Source: a virus
Direction: 5' to 3' (one strand)
DNA length: 64,000 bases
IMG/VR virus record: IMGVR_UViG_3300037069_001724
Span: 1-64,000 of that record
Shown here: in pieces, positions 29,413 to 38,723 of the stretch
Position numbering within the stretch: the stretch's first letter is position 1
How the letters are laid out: each line of letters opens with the position of its first letter
Notes under the pieces: model-generated
Database searches by the model: none
The model's input: the letters and a program-made list of their open reading frames with translations, nothing else
What the model was told of the DNA's origin: nothing
Position numbers and translations under genes: made by a program

Positions 29413-30037
29413 TCAGTGCTCTCTTCCAGAGTCGTATCGACGCCTGACGCTGCGCCAGTCCGATGAGGCCGCCGTTCAGGTGACGCGTCTCGTTGACCTC
29501 GTCGTCGCGCTGCGCCCACGGCAGGCATCCGCAGATCCGCACGAAATCTGCGAACGCGCACTCGAACGTCCAGCGCACGTCGTTGATCTGATCCGGGTTG
29601 CTCACGAGATCAACGCCGATGATCTTCCCGAGGGCGACATAGCCGTCCCGGCCGGTAGTCTGGCAGAAACCGCGTCCCCTGAAGTTAAAGCCGTCGTTGG
29701 TTCCTGGACGATTTCCCATCCTGCCGTTGTACGCCTGATTGGCGATCAACTGCGGGTTGTGCTGCATGGCCACGGCCTGCGTCTGCGTGAAGTGACTCGG
29801 CCACTGCGACACCAGCACCGACGCGCGATAGTTCAGGTTCTCAACCAACTCCGTACCCCCTGCGCACTCCTCCGTGAACTCGCCCATCATGTTGGCCAGC
29901 ACGAGTGCGTCGTCGATGCCGTACTTCTTCGCGAGGGCGGGGGCCTGCGCGACCATGGCGGAGCGGAGACCAGGAATGACAGAGTCTCCGCGCGGCCACA
30001 GTGTCATCAGAGCGTTGGAAAAAACCGTTACGTCCAT
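29399..30037 (-). CDS. Endolysin, glycoside hydrolase family 19-like
   Basis: A protein of 212 residues. ANMMGEFTEE (48-57; Glu53 as likely acid) and the ENLNY segment (66-70), then AYNGRMGN and GFNFRGRGFCQTTGRDGY near 100-130 are the signature of GH19 chitinase-like endolysins, which cut the glycan strand of peptidoglycan. No signal peptide or wall-binding domain. Expected to need holin-mediated access. Confidence 0.85.
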   Translation of the reverse strand: MDVTVFSNALMTLWPRGDSVIPGLRSAMVAQAPALAKKYGIDDALVLANMMGEFTEECAGGTELVENLNYRASVLVSQWPSHFTQTQAVAMQHNPQLIANQAYNGRMGNRPGTNDGFNFRGRGFCQTTGRDGYVALGKIIGVDLVSNPDQINDVRWTFECAFADFVRICGCLPWAQRDDEVNETRHLNGGLIGLAQRQASIRLWKRALNVST

Positions 30038-30609
30038 CGGATCGCCTCGGCAACCTTGTTCGCGTCCGGTTCCGAGGTCGCGGCCATCACGGCTTTCTTT
30101 CCGTTGAGACGTTTGGCCTCGATGTCGGCGGCTCTTTTTCGCAACTCGATATCCTCGGCGCAGATCGTCTCGGAGACTGCGCGATTATCGTTTCCCTTGT
30201 GACCGATTAACGCGGACAACAGTGGATAGCTGTTGGCGTCGGCCATTGGATCGTTGATGGCTTCTCTCGCCTCGGATAGCGTATGCAGATACATTGGATT
30301 TGACATCGCGGCAGTGTCCTTGGCATGGGCCTTGATCGCGCTCATGTCAATTTGTTTGCAAAGGGCCGCTTTACGAGTAATGAGCATTTGGTCGGCTGTG
30401 ATCGAACACGGAGTTATCGGTCCAAAGTCGCCGCGAATGGCGCGCTCGAACAATTCAATCCCATGCCCGTGAACGTCATTCATTGCGGCGGCAAATGGAA
30501 TGGCGCCGAGATGTTTCAATTCCTCGAACACCACACTCAAGTAAATAATGTTGTTGTCCGGGGTGGCGTATTGTGGATCGCTCGCCGATACGATGGTTCG
30601 GGTTGTCAT
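30028..30609 (-). CDS. Hypothetical protein downstream of tail fibre, 193 aa
   Basis: A soluble alpha-helical protein with VFEELKHLGAIPF near 27-39 and a charged C-terminal helix (EDIELRKRAADIEAKRL near 152-168). The position directly after the fibre gene is that of a fibre-assembly chaperone, but the sequence does not show it. Base composition is lower in GC than in the flanking regions. Confidence 0.5.
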   Translation of the reverse strand: MTTRTIVSASDPQYATPDNNIIYLSVVFEELKHLGAIPFAAAMNDVHGHGIELFERAIRGDFGPITPCSITADQMLITRKAALCKQIDMSAIKAHAKDTAAMSNPMYLHTLSEAREAINDPMADANSYPLLSALIGHKGNDNRAVSETICAEDIELRKRAADIEAKRLNGKKAVMAATSEPDANKVAEAIRWT

Positions 30610-30632
30610 GGTAAAATTATCCTCTTGTTATG

Positions 30633-32249
30633 TTACGCAATCCGCTGCACGAGCTGGATCGGGAAGTTGTCGCCGACAAAGGCCGGCTGTGACGGATCGA
30701 GGTAAAATTGTGATACGATCTGCCACGTTCCCGGCCAGTTGCCGGGGCCGCCATTGCCTTGACTGTTGTTGTAGTTGAACACGATCTGCTGCCCGCCAGA
30801 TGCGAACGCCGGTGCCGACGTGTAAGTACTGGCGAGAAAACTGTTAACCGAGGAAGTGGCATATGTACCGATGGCGCCGGGCGTCAGCGGGAACGTGCCG
30901 GCAGGACCTTGAGGACCAGCGGGACCGGCCGCTCCGGCTGCGCCTTGAGGACCAGTTGCGCCGGGCGATCCTCCGCCAGTCGATAGCGAGGCAATGACCT
31001 GATACTCGGTGCCGTCGTAGGCCAGCAACAGCAATTCGCCGGCCGTAAAATTGCTTGCGGTCAGTGCCGAGAGGTTGCCGTAGGTGACGTTCTTGTTGCC
31101 GAGACTCGAGACGTTGATGGTGGTGGCCGCCGTGATGTTGTTGGCGAGCTTGACCATGATGAGCAGGCCGGCGATCTGCTGGCCGCTGGTGATCGACGGC
31201 GAGAAGTTCGCAGTGATCGCGTTCGCGACACCGGAACTATCCGCGATGTACGGGATATTAATCGAGTTGAAGTTGTTGGTGATCGCGCCGGTCGACTGCC
31301 CGGGATAATTCGCAATCTGGAAGTTGGCGCCGTCATAAGTCAGTTCCAGAACCATGCCGGCGAGAATGTCGCCGGTGATTACGGCGGCGCCTCCCGCGCG
31401 CTGGATCGCGACCGTGCCGAAGCCGTTGACGTTGATGGTGCTGGCGCCGCTGTTGGCGTGTATGAACTTGGCGCGGAACGTAAAGCCTGCGACATAAGCA
31501 GTAACGGGCAATGCCGCCTGCGGTATCGTAATAATGTAGGCGTTCGCAGCGCCCGTGTCGGTGCCCCACACCCAGTCGCCCTTCAGCGTGTGACCCTGCA
31601 CCGATGGCAGCGTCGGGAAGAATGGTGCGGTTGATAGTAGCGCGATGCTGGTGGACGTGATCTGTGTCTGACCGTTCGCGACCGTGATGGCGTACAGCGC
31701 GGTAAAACCCGCATCCGGCGACGGCGTGGTCTGCGAGCCGGTGGCGGCGGCGACGCCGGCCTTCAATCCGATCGTGCAGACACACTGACGCACGGTGAAG
31801 TTTGATCCGCCTGAATTTGCTGGTCCAGAGAACGGCGCTGCGGGATTGGCCGAGTTGAAATAACTCAATACCGACGACCCAGCATCGACATCACTTAGTT
31901 CTACCTGGATCAGATAGACTTGCGAGAAGCCAGAAGTCGACGGCGGCGTGATCGTCAACGGCGTACTGATCTGCACGATACCTTGCTTCACGACGATGTT
32001 TGAATTGATACCGAGGTCGCCGTAAGCGATGGCATCGATTGCATCCAGCGAGTAGATTGATCCTGGCGCCACGTTGACGATCAGGTTCGCAGTGGGGGTG
32101 GTCGGCGTACACGCAAGACCTGCAACAACTGTGCTCGTACCTAGCACTCCAGCGTTCTGATACGCTTGCGCGATCATTCCGAAAAGATTGGTATTTAGAA
32201 TATCGATGGTTTGCGGCAGTGCGCCGTCATAAACGAATGGGCGATCCAT
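30633..32249 (-). CDS. Tail fibre with collagen-like segment
   Basis: A protein of 538 residues. The N-terminal domain is beta-rich and baseplate-binding in style (MDRPFVYDGALPQTIDILNTN). There are Thr/Ile/Gly-rich repeats in the middle. A G-x-y segment at about 433-459 (GSPGATGPQGAAG and onward) would form a collagen-like triple helix before a C-terminal head. This is the usual plan of trimeric phage fibres; the host receptor is unknown. Confidence 0.75.
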   Translation of the reverse strand: MDRPFVYDGALPQTIDILNTNLFGMIAQAYQNAGVLGTSTVVAGLACTPTTPTANLIVNVAPGSIYSLDAIDAIAYGDLGINSNIVVKQGIVQISTPLTITPPSTSGFSQVYLIQVELSDVDAGSSVLSYFNSANPAAPFSGPANSGGSNFTVRQCVCTIGLKAGVAAATGSQTTPSPDAGFTALYAITVANGQTQITSTSIALLSTAPFFPTLPSVQGHTLKGDWVWGTDTGAANAYIITIPQAALPVTAYVAGFTFRAKFIHANSGASTINVNGFGTVAIQRAGGAAVITGDILAGMVLELTYDGANFQIANYPGQSTGAITNNFNSINIPYIADSSGVANAITANFSPSITSGQQIAGLLIMVKLANNITAATTINVSSLGNKNVTYGNLSALTASNFTAGELLLLAYDGTEYQVIASLSTGGGSPGATGPQGAAGAAGPAGPQGPAGTFPLTPGAIGTYATSSVNSFLASTYTSAPAFASGGQQIVFNYNNSQGNGGPGNWPGTWQIVSQFYLDPSQPAFVGDNFPIQLVQRIA

Positions 32250-32270
32250 TTTACATTTCCTCTTCTCGGA

Positions 32271-33332
32271 TTAGTCGATTGCGGCCCAGCAGGTCATGCC
32301 GGTCGGTTTTGTGCGATTGATCATGTTGAGAATATCTTGATTGGTGACACCTATCAGAGCGGTGTAAGTTCCAACATATTCGATGGACCCGACGCCGTAT
32401 CCGGCAACGTTGCCTCCATAACCACCAACAAGTGGAACACCAGAATTGGTGGTGCGAGTTACTTTCACAAACGCTTGACAGGGCAACTGCATGCTGCCCC
32501 ACCCGCCCTTTCCGGCACCATAGCCAAACGATCCATATTTCTGGCTTCCGGCGATCAACGATGATCCGCTGTATGCTCCAGTGTCAAATGTGTTCCAAGG
32601 TTCGAATATCGTAGCGGCGCTGGTCACACCATTTATCAGGGACAAGGAGGACAGCGTTATCACACTAGATGCTTGCGACCATGTCAGAAAATTATTAGCG
32701 AGCGAGCCCGCCAAGACATTGACATTTGCCGAACCTGTGACCACGCTTCCGTTCACAGTCAGGGTCCACTTGTAAAGATTGGTGTCAGCAGAATTATTCA
32801 CTAGTGTTGCGAGACTGGCTAAAGTTACGGCCAACGTGCCGCCGATGTTCACTTGATTTCCAGTTGCACCACTGGTTTTGAACGTGACGGTAGTGGTATT
32901 TCCGGTCGCATCGCCAAATGAAATTGAGTCATTGTTTGCAGGCTGGCCCGAGAACGTAGCAGTTGCACTGGCTTGTACGTTGCCCGGCTGCACGCCGCAA
33001 AGGTTCGTGATGGCTGCGATCATGCCAGCGCGCGTTACACGCTCCTGCAAGATGGTCGCCTTGATCAAGGCACGATAGGTCGGGTCCTGTATCTTACCTC
33101 GTAATAGGGTGCGACCCAAGAAATCCAGAGAGATGATATCCAACCAAATCCCGTACGCGGTGCCGATGCGCGTTTGTGCTCTCGCATACCCGATCAACCC
33201 GTAGGACCACGATGCGAGGTCGGCAATGCCTCCGAGGATCGCGTCACGGTATGGCGCAGTCCACTTAAACCACTTGTTTGGAATTAGACCTTTGACGCGA
33301 CTTACAATGTCGCTTGAGCTTCCAGTTGTCAT
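32271..33332 (-). CDS. Baseplate protein (gpI/gp48-like) with inserted beta-domain
   Basis: A protein of 353 residues. Residues 20-115 (FKWTAPYRDAILGGIADL, GTAYGIWLDIISLDFLGR) resemble the P2 gpI/Mu gp48-type tail protein that follows gpJ and anchors fibres. Residues 121-237 are an added beta-domain (ATFSGQPANND, SGATGNQVNIGG) also found twice in the tail sheath. Gly-rich C-terminal part. It overlaps the gpJ gene by 4 nt. Confidence 0.7.
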   Translation of the reverse strand: MTTGSSSDIVSRVKGLIPNKWFKWTAPYRDAILGGIADLASWSYGLIGYARAQTRIGTAYGIWLDIISLDFLGRTLLRGKIQDPTYRALIKATILQERVTRAGMIAAITNLCGVQPGNVQASATATFSGQPANNDSISFGDATGNTTTVTFKTSGATGNQVNIGGTLAVTLASLATLVNNSADTNLYKWTLTVNGSVVTGSANVNVLAGSLANNFLTWSQASSVITLSSLSLINGVTSAATIFEPWNTFDTGAYSGSSLIAGSQKYGSFGYGAGKGGWGSMQLPCQAFVKVTRTTNSGVPLVGGYGGNVAGYGVGSIEYVGTYTALIGVTNQDILNMINRTKPTGMTCWAAID

Positions 33333-34543
33333 GATATGCTCATCGTCCTTGCCTTGATCGTTGCGTAATTGATCGTAGAGTGCTGATCCTGCGTTAGAAA
33401 AGTTGTGGACAATGATGCCGCATCACCAGTTGCTTGATTTAGAAACACAGCATCTACCGCAATAACTCCGGGGATCGCATACGGCCACGACGAAACCAAT
33501 GTCCAAGGAAGGCCGACCCCGAGACCCAATGAGTTGATATTGGTTGCGACTAATGCCTTGACCTGAGCGACGACCGTGTTATGATCGAACAATGGGGAGG
33601 TCTTTAGTTGCATCGAGACATCGGCTGTGATGATCACAGGTGGGAACACCTGACATTGCACTCCCAGCGGGCGAACGGCGATCGCGGCATTCAGTGCCGC
33701 TGTCAGAAACGCCGGTGACGGACTGCCAGAGCCATCATCGGCCACGACAAAGAAATATCCCGGCCGATAGCTGCCATCATAATTATATCCCTCAGTCAAG
33801 GTCCATTGAATTGTGATATCGACACCTTCAATGGAAGATGTCAGACCGTAAAGATCGCCGCGAGACAGTCCGAGAATGTATGCCGCGAACCTAGCTTTAA
33901 GCGCACTGTCGCTCTCGAAGTTTGCGCCATTTAGAAAGGCCGCCGGGTTCTGCACCATGTCCACACCAGTGATCGGTGATGTCATCACACTGATCGACGT
34001 GGCCACCACGTTCCCCCCCACTCCCGGCGTGGTGCACTGAACCGGGACTACGACTGAGCCAACGCTGGAGGGCATGATATAACCTCCGGGCGCTGGAGTA
34101 GCAGAGTATGAGCCATTGGTCGGGTCCGCTGTGACGGCGAATGTCACCGATCCGTCGTTGGTCTGAACCGAGGTGCCAACCGGGACGAAGACAGAGCTGG
34201 GTCCGGCGGTGAAGCGAGAGAATATGACCTGTCCGGAAGACGCCTGAGCTCCTAGGCGGGGGGATCCGCCGGGGAGTGCTGTGGTCTGGCTTCCTGGAAT
34301 GATTGGCATGAAGTCGGCGGTGAACGTGTCAACATCGTTACCCTTCGAAGTTGAGAGGCGCGTTGCGGTGAGTACCTGAAGGATCAGGGCCTGAAACCAC
34401 AGGAAGACGCCGGCGAACCCCTCCACGATAGCCCGCACGGAGGAACCCTGCGAGAAGTTTACGATCTTGATCGCGCGTCCCTGGATGCCGGCAGTGATGT
34501 TGCTGACGATCGTGGCGAACGATTGGGTCGGAAGCGTTGCCAT
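33329..34543 (-). CDS. Baseplate J-like wedge protein
   Basis: A protein of 404 residues. The sequence FVPVGTSVQTNDGSVTFAV (about 118-136), followed later by GVGGNVVATSI, FESDSALKARFAAYI and PGYFFVVADDG, is the classic gpJ/Mu gp47 pattern. It forms the baseplate wedge with the gp25-like and gpI-like proteins encoded on either side. Confidence 0.9.
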   Translation of the reverse strand: MATLPTQSFATIVSNITAGIQGRAIKIVNFSQGSSVRAIVEGFAGVFLWFQALILQVLTATRLSTSKGNDVDTFTADFMPIIPGSQTTALPGGSPRLGAQASSGQVIFSRFTAGPSSVFVPVGTSVQTNDGSVTFAVTADPTNGSYSATPAPGGYIMPSSVGSVVVPVQCTTPGVGGNVVATSISVMTSPITGVDMVQNPAAFLNGANFESDSALKARFAAYILGLSRGDLYGLTSSIEGVDITIQWTLTEGYNYDGSYRPGYFFVVADDGSGSPSPAFLTAALNAAIAVRPLGVQCQVFPPVIITADVSMQLKTSPLFDHNTVVAQVKALVATNINSLGLGVGLPWTLVSSWPYAIPGVIAVDAVFLNQATGDAASLSTTFLTQDQHSTINYATIKARTMSIS

Positions 34544-34550
34544 TTGGCCC

Positions 34551-34919
34551 TCAGTTGGTAATCGTGAAGGATACCGACACGCCAGTCAGGGCGTCCCAGT
34601 ACTGAATTCCTATGGAGATGTTATCCGTGGTGTTCGACACCTTGGTCACCGTGATAATAGCCGGTGGACTCGGCGCCACAGATTGTTCAAGACCGAGCTG
34701 CTGCGAGACAATCGATTGTATGTCAGTGACAGACAGTAAGCTGCCAATCTTTTGAGGAAGACCGGCGCCGTACTGCGGATGCCACACATAGCCGTTGACC
34801 GCGGTGAAGAGACGTCGCTCGATGCGCTGCCTGACCTCATCGTCACCATCAATGACAAGCAAATCACCAGTAGCATCAAGCACAAAGTCACCGTCCCATT
34901 CAAGATAGAAATCAGCCAT
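34551..34919 (-). CDS. Baseplate gp25-like (gpW/XkdS-type) protein
   Basis: A protein of 122 residues. DFVLDATGDLLVIDGDDEVRQRI and YGAGLPQKIGSLL are diagnostic of the small wedge protein that initiates sheath assembly (T4 gp25, P2 gpW relatives). Placed directly upstream of gpJ, as usual. Confidence 0.88.
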   Translation of the reverse strand: MADFYLEWDGDFVLDATGDLLVIDGDDEVRQRIERRLFTAVNGYVWHPQYGAGLPQKIGSLLSVTDIQSIVSQQLGLEQSVAPSPPAIITVTKVSNTTDNISIGIQYWDALTGVSVSFTITN

Positions 34920-34922
34920 GGT

Positions 34923-35897
34923 CTACCATCCTGTCGTCGTGTCATAGGCTATGACCGCCGCAATGGTTGCCAACGCCGCCAGTGCGGCTTGCTTCTGATA
35001 GCGCACCAGTTGCTTATTGTTGCGCTGGGTCATCGCAGCCGAGACGATCGCGATTTGGTCGGCGGTCGTGAACGCCGGATACGATGTGCCACCGATCGGG
35101 ATGAAGTTGGCTGAGCCGGACAAGCCACCGGAGAGCGTGGCCGGTGGCGTCGGGCCGGAGTAGGACACCGAGATGGTCGGCGCGGTCGGGTTGACAGTGG
35201 ACAGCCCCGTGAACGCCATGTTACTGAAATTCGAAACGCTGATACCTTGAGTGCTTAACTGAATAATAAGCGTGCCAGTACCGCCGCCCCAACCGTTGAG
35301 GGTGCTCTCGATGTTCCCGGTGATCGAGTTGCCGGTCGTCACGATGTCGCCGAGACTAGTGATTACGGAGCTGTTGTGGGACGAAAAGGCGCCGTTCACC
35401 GCTGAGTTGAGTGCGGCGACAAGCGTGCCGATATCGGTGTTGATCGCCGTGATGTCGGAGATCAGCGAGTTGATCGTCGGCACGATGCTGTTGGCGACCA
35501 GCGCGCCTTGCGCCTGCACGCCGGTAAGGTCGGTGGCATCGAATGAAAACGTGCCGAGCGAGGTGATGACCGAGACCGGCGCCTGTCGTTTGACCGCCCA
35601 TATCGCATCGATCAACGCTGCCTTGACGGCGATGGCCTGCGCCAATGACAGTGGTGCCGTAGCCCGCAACGAGACCGACTGCATCCACTCTTCAATATAG
35701 CCTTGATAGGGCGACGGGTCGGTAAAGGTCTCGGGAACTGGTGGCCGGTCGTTAAAGATAGTCCAGCCGCCGCCGTTCTGATAGAACACGGTGTTGATGT
35801 TGGAAGCGAGTGCGCCAGTGATCGGGGCCGCCACCACGCCGATGAACATTTTCATATTCATCGCGTCGAGTTCGAACTGAAGATTTGTGCTCGTCAT
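34923..35897 (-). CDS. Putative baseplate/tail structural protein, 324 aa
   Basis: N-terminal hydrophobic patch (FIGVVAAPITGALA near 18-31), Ser/Thr/Asn/Ile-rich middle with helical repeats (SLISDITAINTDIGTL near 143-158), and a basic helical C-terminus. Located between spike and wedge genes. I do not recognise its family. Confidence 0.6.
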   Translation of the reverse strand: MTSTNLQFELDAMNMKMFIGVVAAPITGALASNINTVFYQNGGGWTIFNDRPPVPETFTDPSPYQGYIEEWMQSVSLRATAPLSLAQAIAVKAALIDAIWAVKRQAPVSVITSLGTFSFDATDLTGVQAQGALVANSIVPTINSLISDITAINTDIGTLVAALNSAVNGAFSSHNSSVITSLGDIVTTGNSITGNIESTLNGWGGGTGTLIIQLSTQGISVSNFSNMAFTGLSTVNPTAPTISVSYSGPTPPATLSGGLSGSANFIPIGGTSYPAFTTADQIAIVSAAMTQRNNKQLVRYQKQAALAALATIAAVIAYDTTTGW

Positions 35898-36625
35898 GCC
35901 GGTGGCACCGTGTACGGTGGAATGGCCGCCTGCGGCTGCGGCGGTGTGACTGAACCGTCGGAGACCGAGCCACCGCCTTGCGCGGTGACGCCGACGGTGG
36001 CGTCGAAGCCGACTTGATTGGTGGCCTGCAATTCGATGTTCGTTCCCTTGAGGCCGATGTTGGCGCCGGCGATAGCGGTGATCGTGCCGGACGCGTCGAT
36101 CTGCAAGTTCTTGCAGGTAATCTTGACGTTACCGTTGCCATCGCAAACGATGGTGGCGCCGTTGCCGTCGGTCAGTGTCAGCGAGCCGTCGTTCTTGAAG
36201 TAGATCTGCTGTCCAGTACCGCCCTGCGCTCCCTGCGCCGAGTTGGAACCACCGTCGGACTTCTGAAACCGCGTGTAGATCATAGACTCGCCGGACTGCA
36301 CCTCCGGCGGCTTGTCGTTGTCAGAGTGAACTCGCTGCACGATCTTGCCGGCCTCGACGTCACCCTCCTGGAACCGCACGACGACCTGATCACCTGTAGA
36401 CTTTCCGTCGCCGGGTTGTAGTCCAGTGGCTATGCCGTAGCCCGCGCCTATGTGTCCGGTCTCGATTGGGATCCAGCCGCTCTCCTGACCCTGCGGCTGA
36501 AACATCACCTTGGCGAGATGCAGTTTTGGATCGTAGCTGGTAACGAGACCATGCTTCTCGCTGTATCTACCGGCCCACCATCTCTCGATGATGTTCAGGA
36601 CCATGTTCTCGATGCTGCCGCTCAT
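35894..36625 (-). CDS. Baseplate spike protein gpV-like
   Basis: A protein of 243 residues. An N-terminal OB-like domain (VTSYDPKLHLAKVMFQPQGQESGWIPI near 28-54, GDQVVVRFQEGDVEAG near 78-93) is followed by beta-helix-style repeats (GSLTLTDGNGATIVCDGNGNVKI, GANIGLKGTNIELQATNQVGF). A Pro-rich C-terminus (PPQPQAAIPPYTVPPA) may hold a tip protein. This is the gpV/gp45 membrane-piercing spike. Confidence 0.85.
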   Translation of the reverse strand: MSGSIENMVLNIIERWWAGRYSEKHGLVTSYDPKLHLAKVMFQPQGQESGWIPIETGHIGAGYGIATGLQPGDGKSTGDQVVVRFQEGDVEAGKIVQRVHSDNDKPPEVQSGESMIYTRFQKSDGGSNSAQGAQGGTGQQIYFKNDGSLTLTDGNGATIVCDGNGNVKITCKNLQIDASGTITAIAGANIGLKGTNIELQATNQVGFDATVGVTAQGGGSVSDGSVTPPQPQAAIPPYTVPPA

Positions 36626-37716
36626 AGTGCTGGTGCCGTTCCATTCGCAACTGCTAGGGCCTCTGTCGAGGACGCCCCGGTGCTCGTGGTGGCGGAGCGC
36701 CCGTTGACAGTTGCCAGCGCCGTGATGTGAGTGCGGTGCCCCGTCATCCCGATCTCATGTTCCACCGTGTCGATGTCGTACGTCTGATCCCAGTAGTTCG
36801 TACCGTTGAGCTGGAGGCCCATGCCAGCGTATACCGTTGGATCACCCACCACGCTCGCCGTGACCTTGATCTCGTGCCTCGCGCGCTCGTTGGCCATGGC
36901 AAGTGAGTGCTGGTTCACGTGATCTTGCAGAAGTCCAGGCAGATCATAGTTGTACTGAAGCGGCCCCCCGCGCCCTGGAATATTCGTGTATCCCTGGAAC
37001 ATCTGTTTCTTCTTGGGATGCCACGACTTGACCTGCACGTTGACCGACTTGCCGGCCTGAACGTTCCTGGCGATCCTGAGCTCCATGGCGTCCGACGTTA
37101 TGTAGCCGGGACCGGGGGGCTGATAATTGATGGTGTATGTACCGGCGGAGTTGGATCCTACGATGTAGTGAAACGTGCCGCTACCGTCCACGTACCAGCG
37201 CGCACCGTCGAACTCGGCTAACTTGTGTATGACATATGCGAATGACACGTTGTCCGACAGACGAACATAGTCCTGCTGAAGCTTAAGACCAGCCAGCAGC
37301 GTGCCACCTTCCTGAATGCTGCACGGCATGCCGACACGACCAGTCAGATCTTGTACGATCGACGAGGGGGTTTTGTTCAGAAACTTCTCGGCGGTCTTGT
37401 TCTGATGCAGCTTGGCGGACTTGTCCCGTCCGGTGAAGTGGATCTCTCGCTTGATGTAGTCGAAGTTGACGAGATCGACCTCGCCGGTGACGAGCGGCGC
37501 GGACGTGCCGCGCGTGATCACGGTGATGACCGCGATGTTGTCGCCGAGACCAGCAAACGCAGACTCCGCTCCAGGATAGCTGAGCGGCAGGGCACCACTG
37601 AACGACGATGAGCGACGAGTCGCATTCTGTGAGACGCGGCCACGCTCCAGCGGGAACTGCTGGCCATCGACCGATATGAAGGCGAAGTGTGATCCGACAC
37701 CAGAGTTGACCGCCAT
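36622..37716 (-). CDS. Baseplate hub protein (gpD/gp44-like)
   Basis: A protein of 364 residues from MAVNSGVG at 37716. The segment VDLVNFDYIKREIHFTGRDKSAKL near 82-105, with NKTPSSIVQDLTGRVGM following, is typical of the late-control gpD/Mu gp44 hub family. That family threads the tail tube onto the spike. A C-terminal Thr/Ser/Ala tail. Order spike-hub-LysM-like matches Mu and P2-like phages. Confidence 0.8.
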   Translation of the reverse strand: MAVNSGVGSHFAFISVDGQQFPLERGRVSQNATRRSSSFSGALPLSYPGAESAFAGLGDNIAVITVITRGTSAPLVTGEVDLVNFDYIKREIHFTGRDKSAKLHQNKTAEKFLNKTPSSIVQDLTGRVGMPCSIQEGGTLLAGLKLQQDYVRLSDNVSFAYVIHKLAEFDGARWYVDGSGTFHYIVGSNSAGTYTINYQPPGPGYITSDAMELRIARNVQAGKSVNVQVKSWHPKKKQMFQGYTNIPGRGGPLQYNYDLPGLLQDHVNQHSLAMANERARHEIKVTASVVGDPTVYAGMGLQLNGTNYWDQTYDIDTVEHEIGMTGHRTHITALATVNGRSATTSTGASSTEALAVANGTAPAL

Positions 37717-37717
37717 C

Positions 37718-37936
37718 TCACAGTCCCAATATTCCTGTCTGAGTTCCGGTCGGAAACACTGGAGGAATGAGAACTTCCTGGTTTCCAAAGATCCACGGGT
37801 CCGTCAGATTGTTCAATTCAGCAATGGCGACCCACTGCAACGGATCACCGTTGTTAAGCATCGCCACGTGGAACAACGTAGTGTTTGATACGCGATCGAT
37901 GGCCGCTGGCACCGTGGCTGCGATATACTCGGTCAT
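37718..37936 (-). CDS. Small tail protein gpX/LysM-like
   Basis: A protein of 72 residues. The layout (TLFHVAMLNNGDPLQWVAIAELNNL..FGNQEVLIPP) matches LysM-type tail proteins that sit between tube and hub. Adjacent to the hub gene, as in P2 and XkdP-type clusters. Confidence 0.7.
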   Translation of the reverse strand: MTEYIAATVPAAIDRVSNTTLFHVAMLNNGDPLQWVAIAELNNLTDPWIFGNQEVLIPPVFPTGTQTGILGL

Positions 37937-38241
37937 AGTTGATCCAGGTTGATGGAGACGCGTCCCACCTTGTAGTTTATGACGTTGATATTGTTCATGT
38001 CGAGAGATGTCTGATAGATCTGCAACACCTCTGGTATCATGGCTGCTGGATCAGGACTGACAACATAGTTGTCGAGTATCGACGGTGCTAGAAGTGCGGC
38101 GCTGGAGTCGTTTACTAGCTGCTCGGCGTTGAGCTGCAACGCCGTGATCGTGGCGTAGGACGCGTTGGTCAGCGGCGCCGCAGCCGCGATCTGAGATCGT
38201 AGCGCGGTGACCTCCGATGAGATATTTGCTGGCACGGTCAT
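37933..38241 (-). CDS. Tail cluster hypothetical protein, 102 aa
   Basis: A helical protein rich in Ala/Asn/Ile; SILDNYVVSPDPAAMIPEVLQIYQTS near 54-79 looks like a conserved core. It overlaps both neighbours by 4 nt. Tail structural role from position only. Confidence 0.55.
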   Translation of the reverse strand: MTVPANISSEVTALRSQIAAAAPLTNASYATITALQLNAEQLVNDSSAALLAPSILDNYVVSPDPAAMIPEVLQIYQTSLDMNNINVINYKVGRVSINLDQL

Positions 38242-38723
38242 ACTGGTGCTGTCCCACTCGCTAGAGCGATGGCCTCAGGTGACGCCGCTGCGCTCGCAGC
38301 GTCTGACATGTCACCACTGACCAGTGTGTCCATGCTGCTGGTGACGCCGGTGGTGGCACCGTTGGACGGGTTCTGATAGACAGCGCAGGAGATGGTGTAT
38401 GCGACCCACACCGGATATCGTCGTATTTCGAACGTGAATGTTTCTATCACGACGCTGCGAAACTGTCCAGCGAACGTGAGTGGAAGTACCTGCCCGCTGG
38501 CGCGCATGCCATCGAGCAGTAGGGCATTCGTCAGAGAGGAGTTCCCAAAGAACTCACCGCTCCAGCTTATGTTGTCCTCGTCCGGCCCGAGAGTGTCGAT
38601 GGTGCGGGCGCCGCCCGGCAGCTTGTGAATTACCATCTGCTGCTTTCCACCTGCCCTCATTCGGTCGGGGGTGGAGTAGCCGTCGAATTGGAAACCTGCG
38701 AGAGTGAGAATGTCGCTGGGCAT
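38238..38723 (-). CDS. Tail/baseplate protein, 161 aa
   Basis: FDGYSTPDRMRAGGKQQMVIHKLPGG (about 13-38) and WSGEFFG (54-60) form a beta-rich pattern present in many myophage tail clusters next to the tape measure. The C-terminus is a Ser/Ala tail. Likely a tail-tip or baseplate component; exact role unknown to me. Confidence 0.65.
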   Translation of the reverse strand: MPSDILTLAGFQFDGYSTPDRMRAGGKQQMVIHKLPGGARTIDTLGPDEDNISWSGEFFGNSSLTNALLLDGMRASGQVLPLTFAGQFRSVVIETFTFEIRRYPVWVAYTISCAVYQNPSNGATTGVTSSMDTLVSGDMSDAASAAASPEAIALASGTAPV

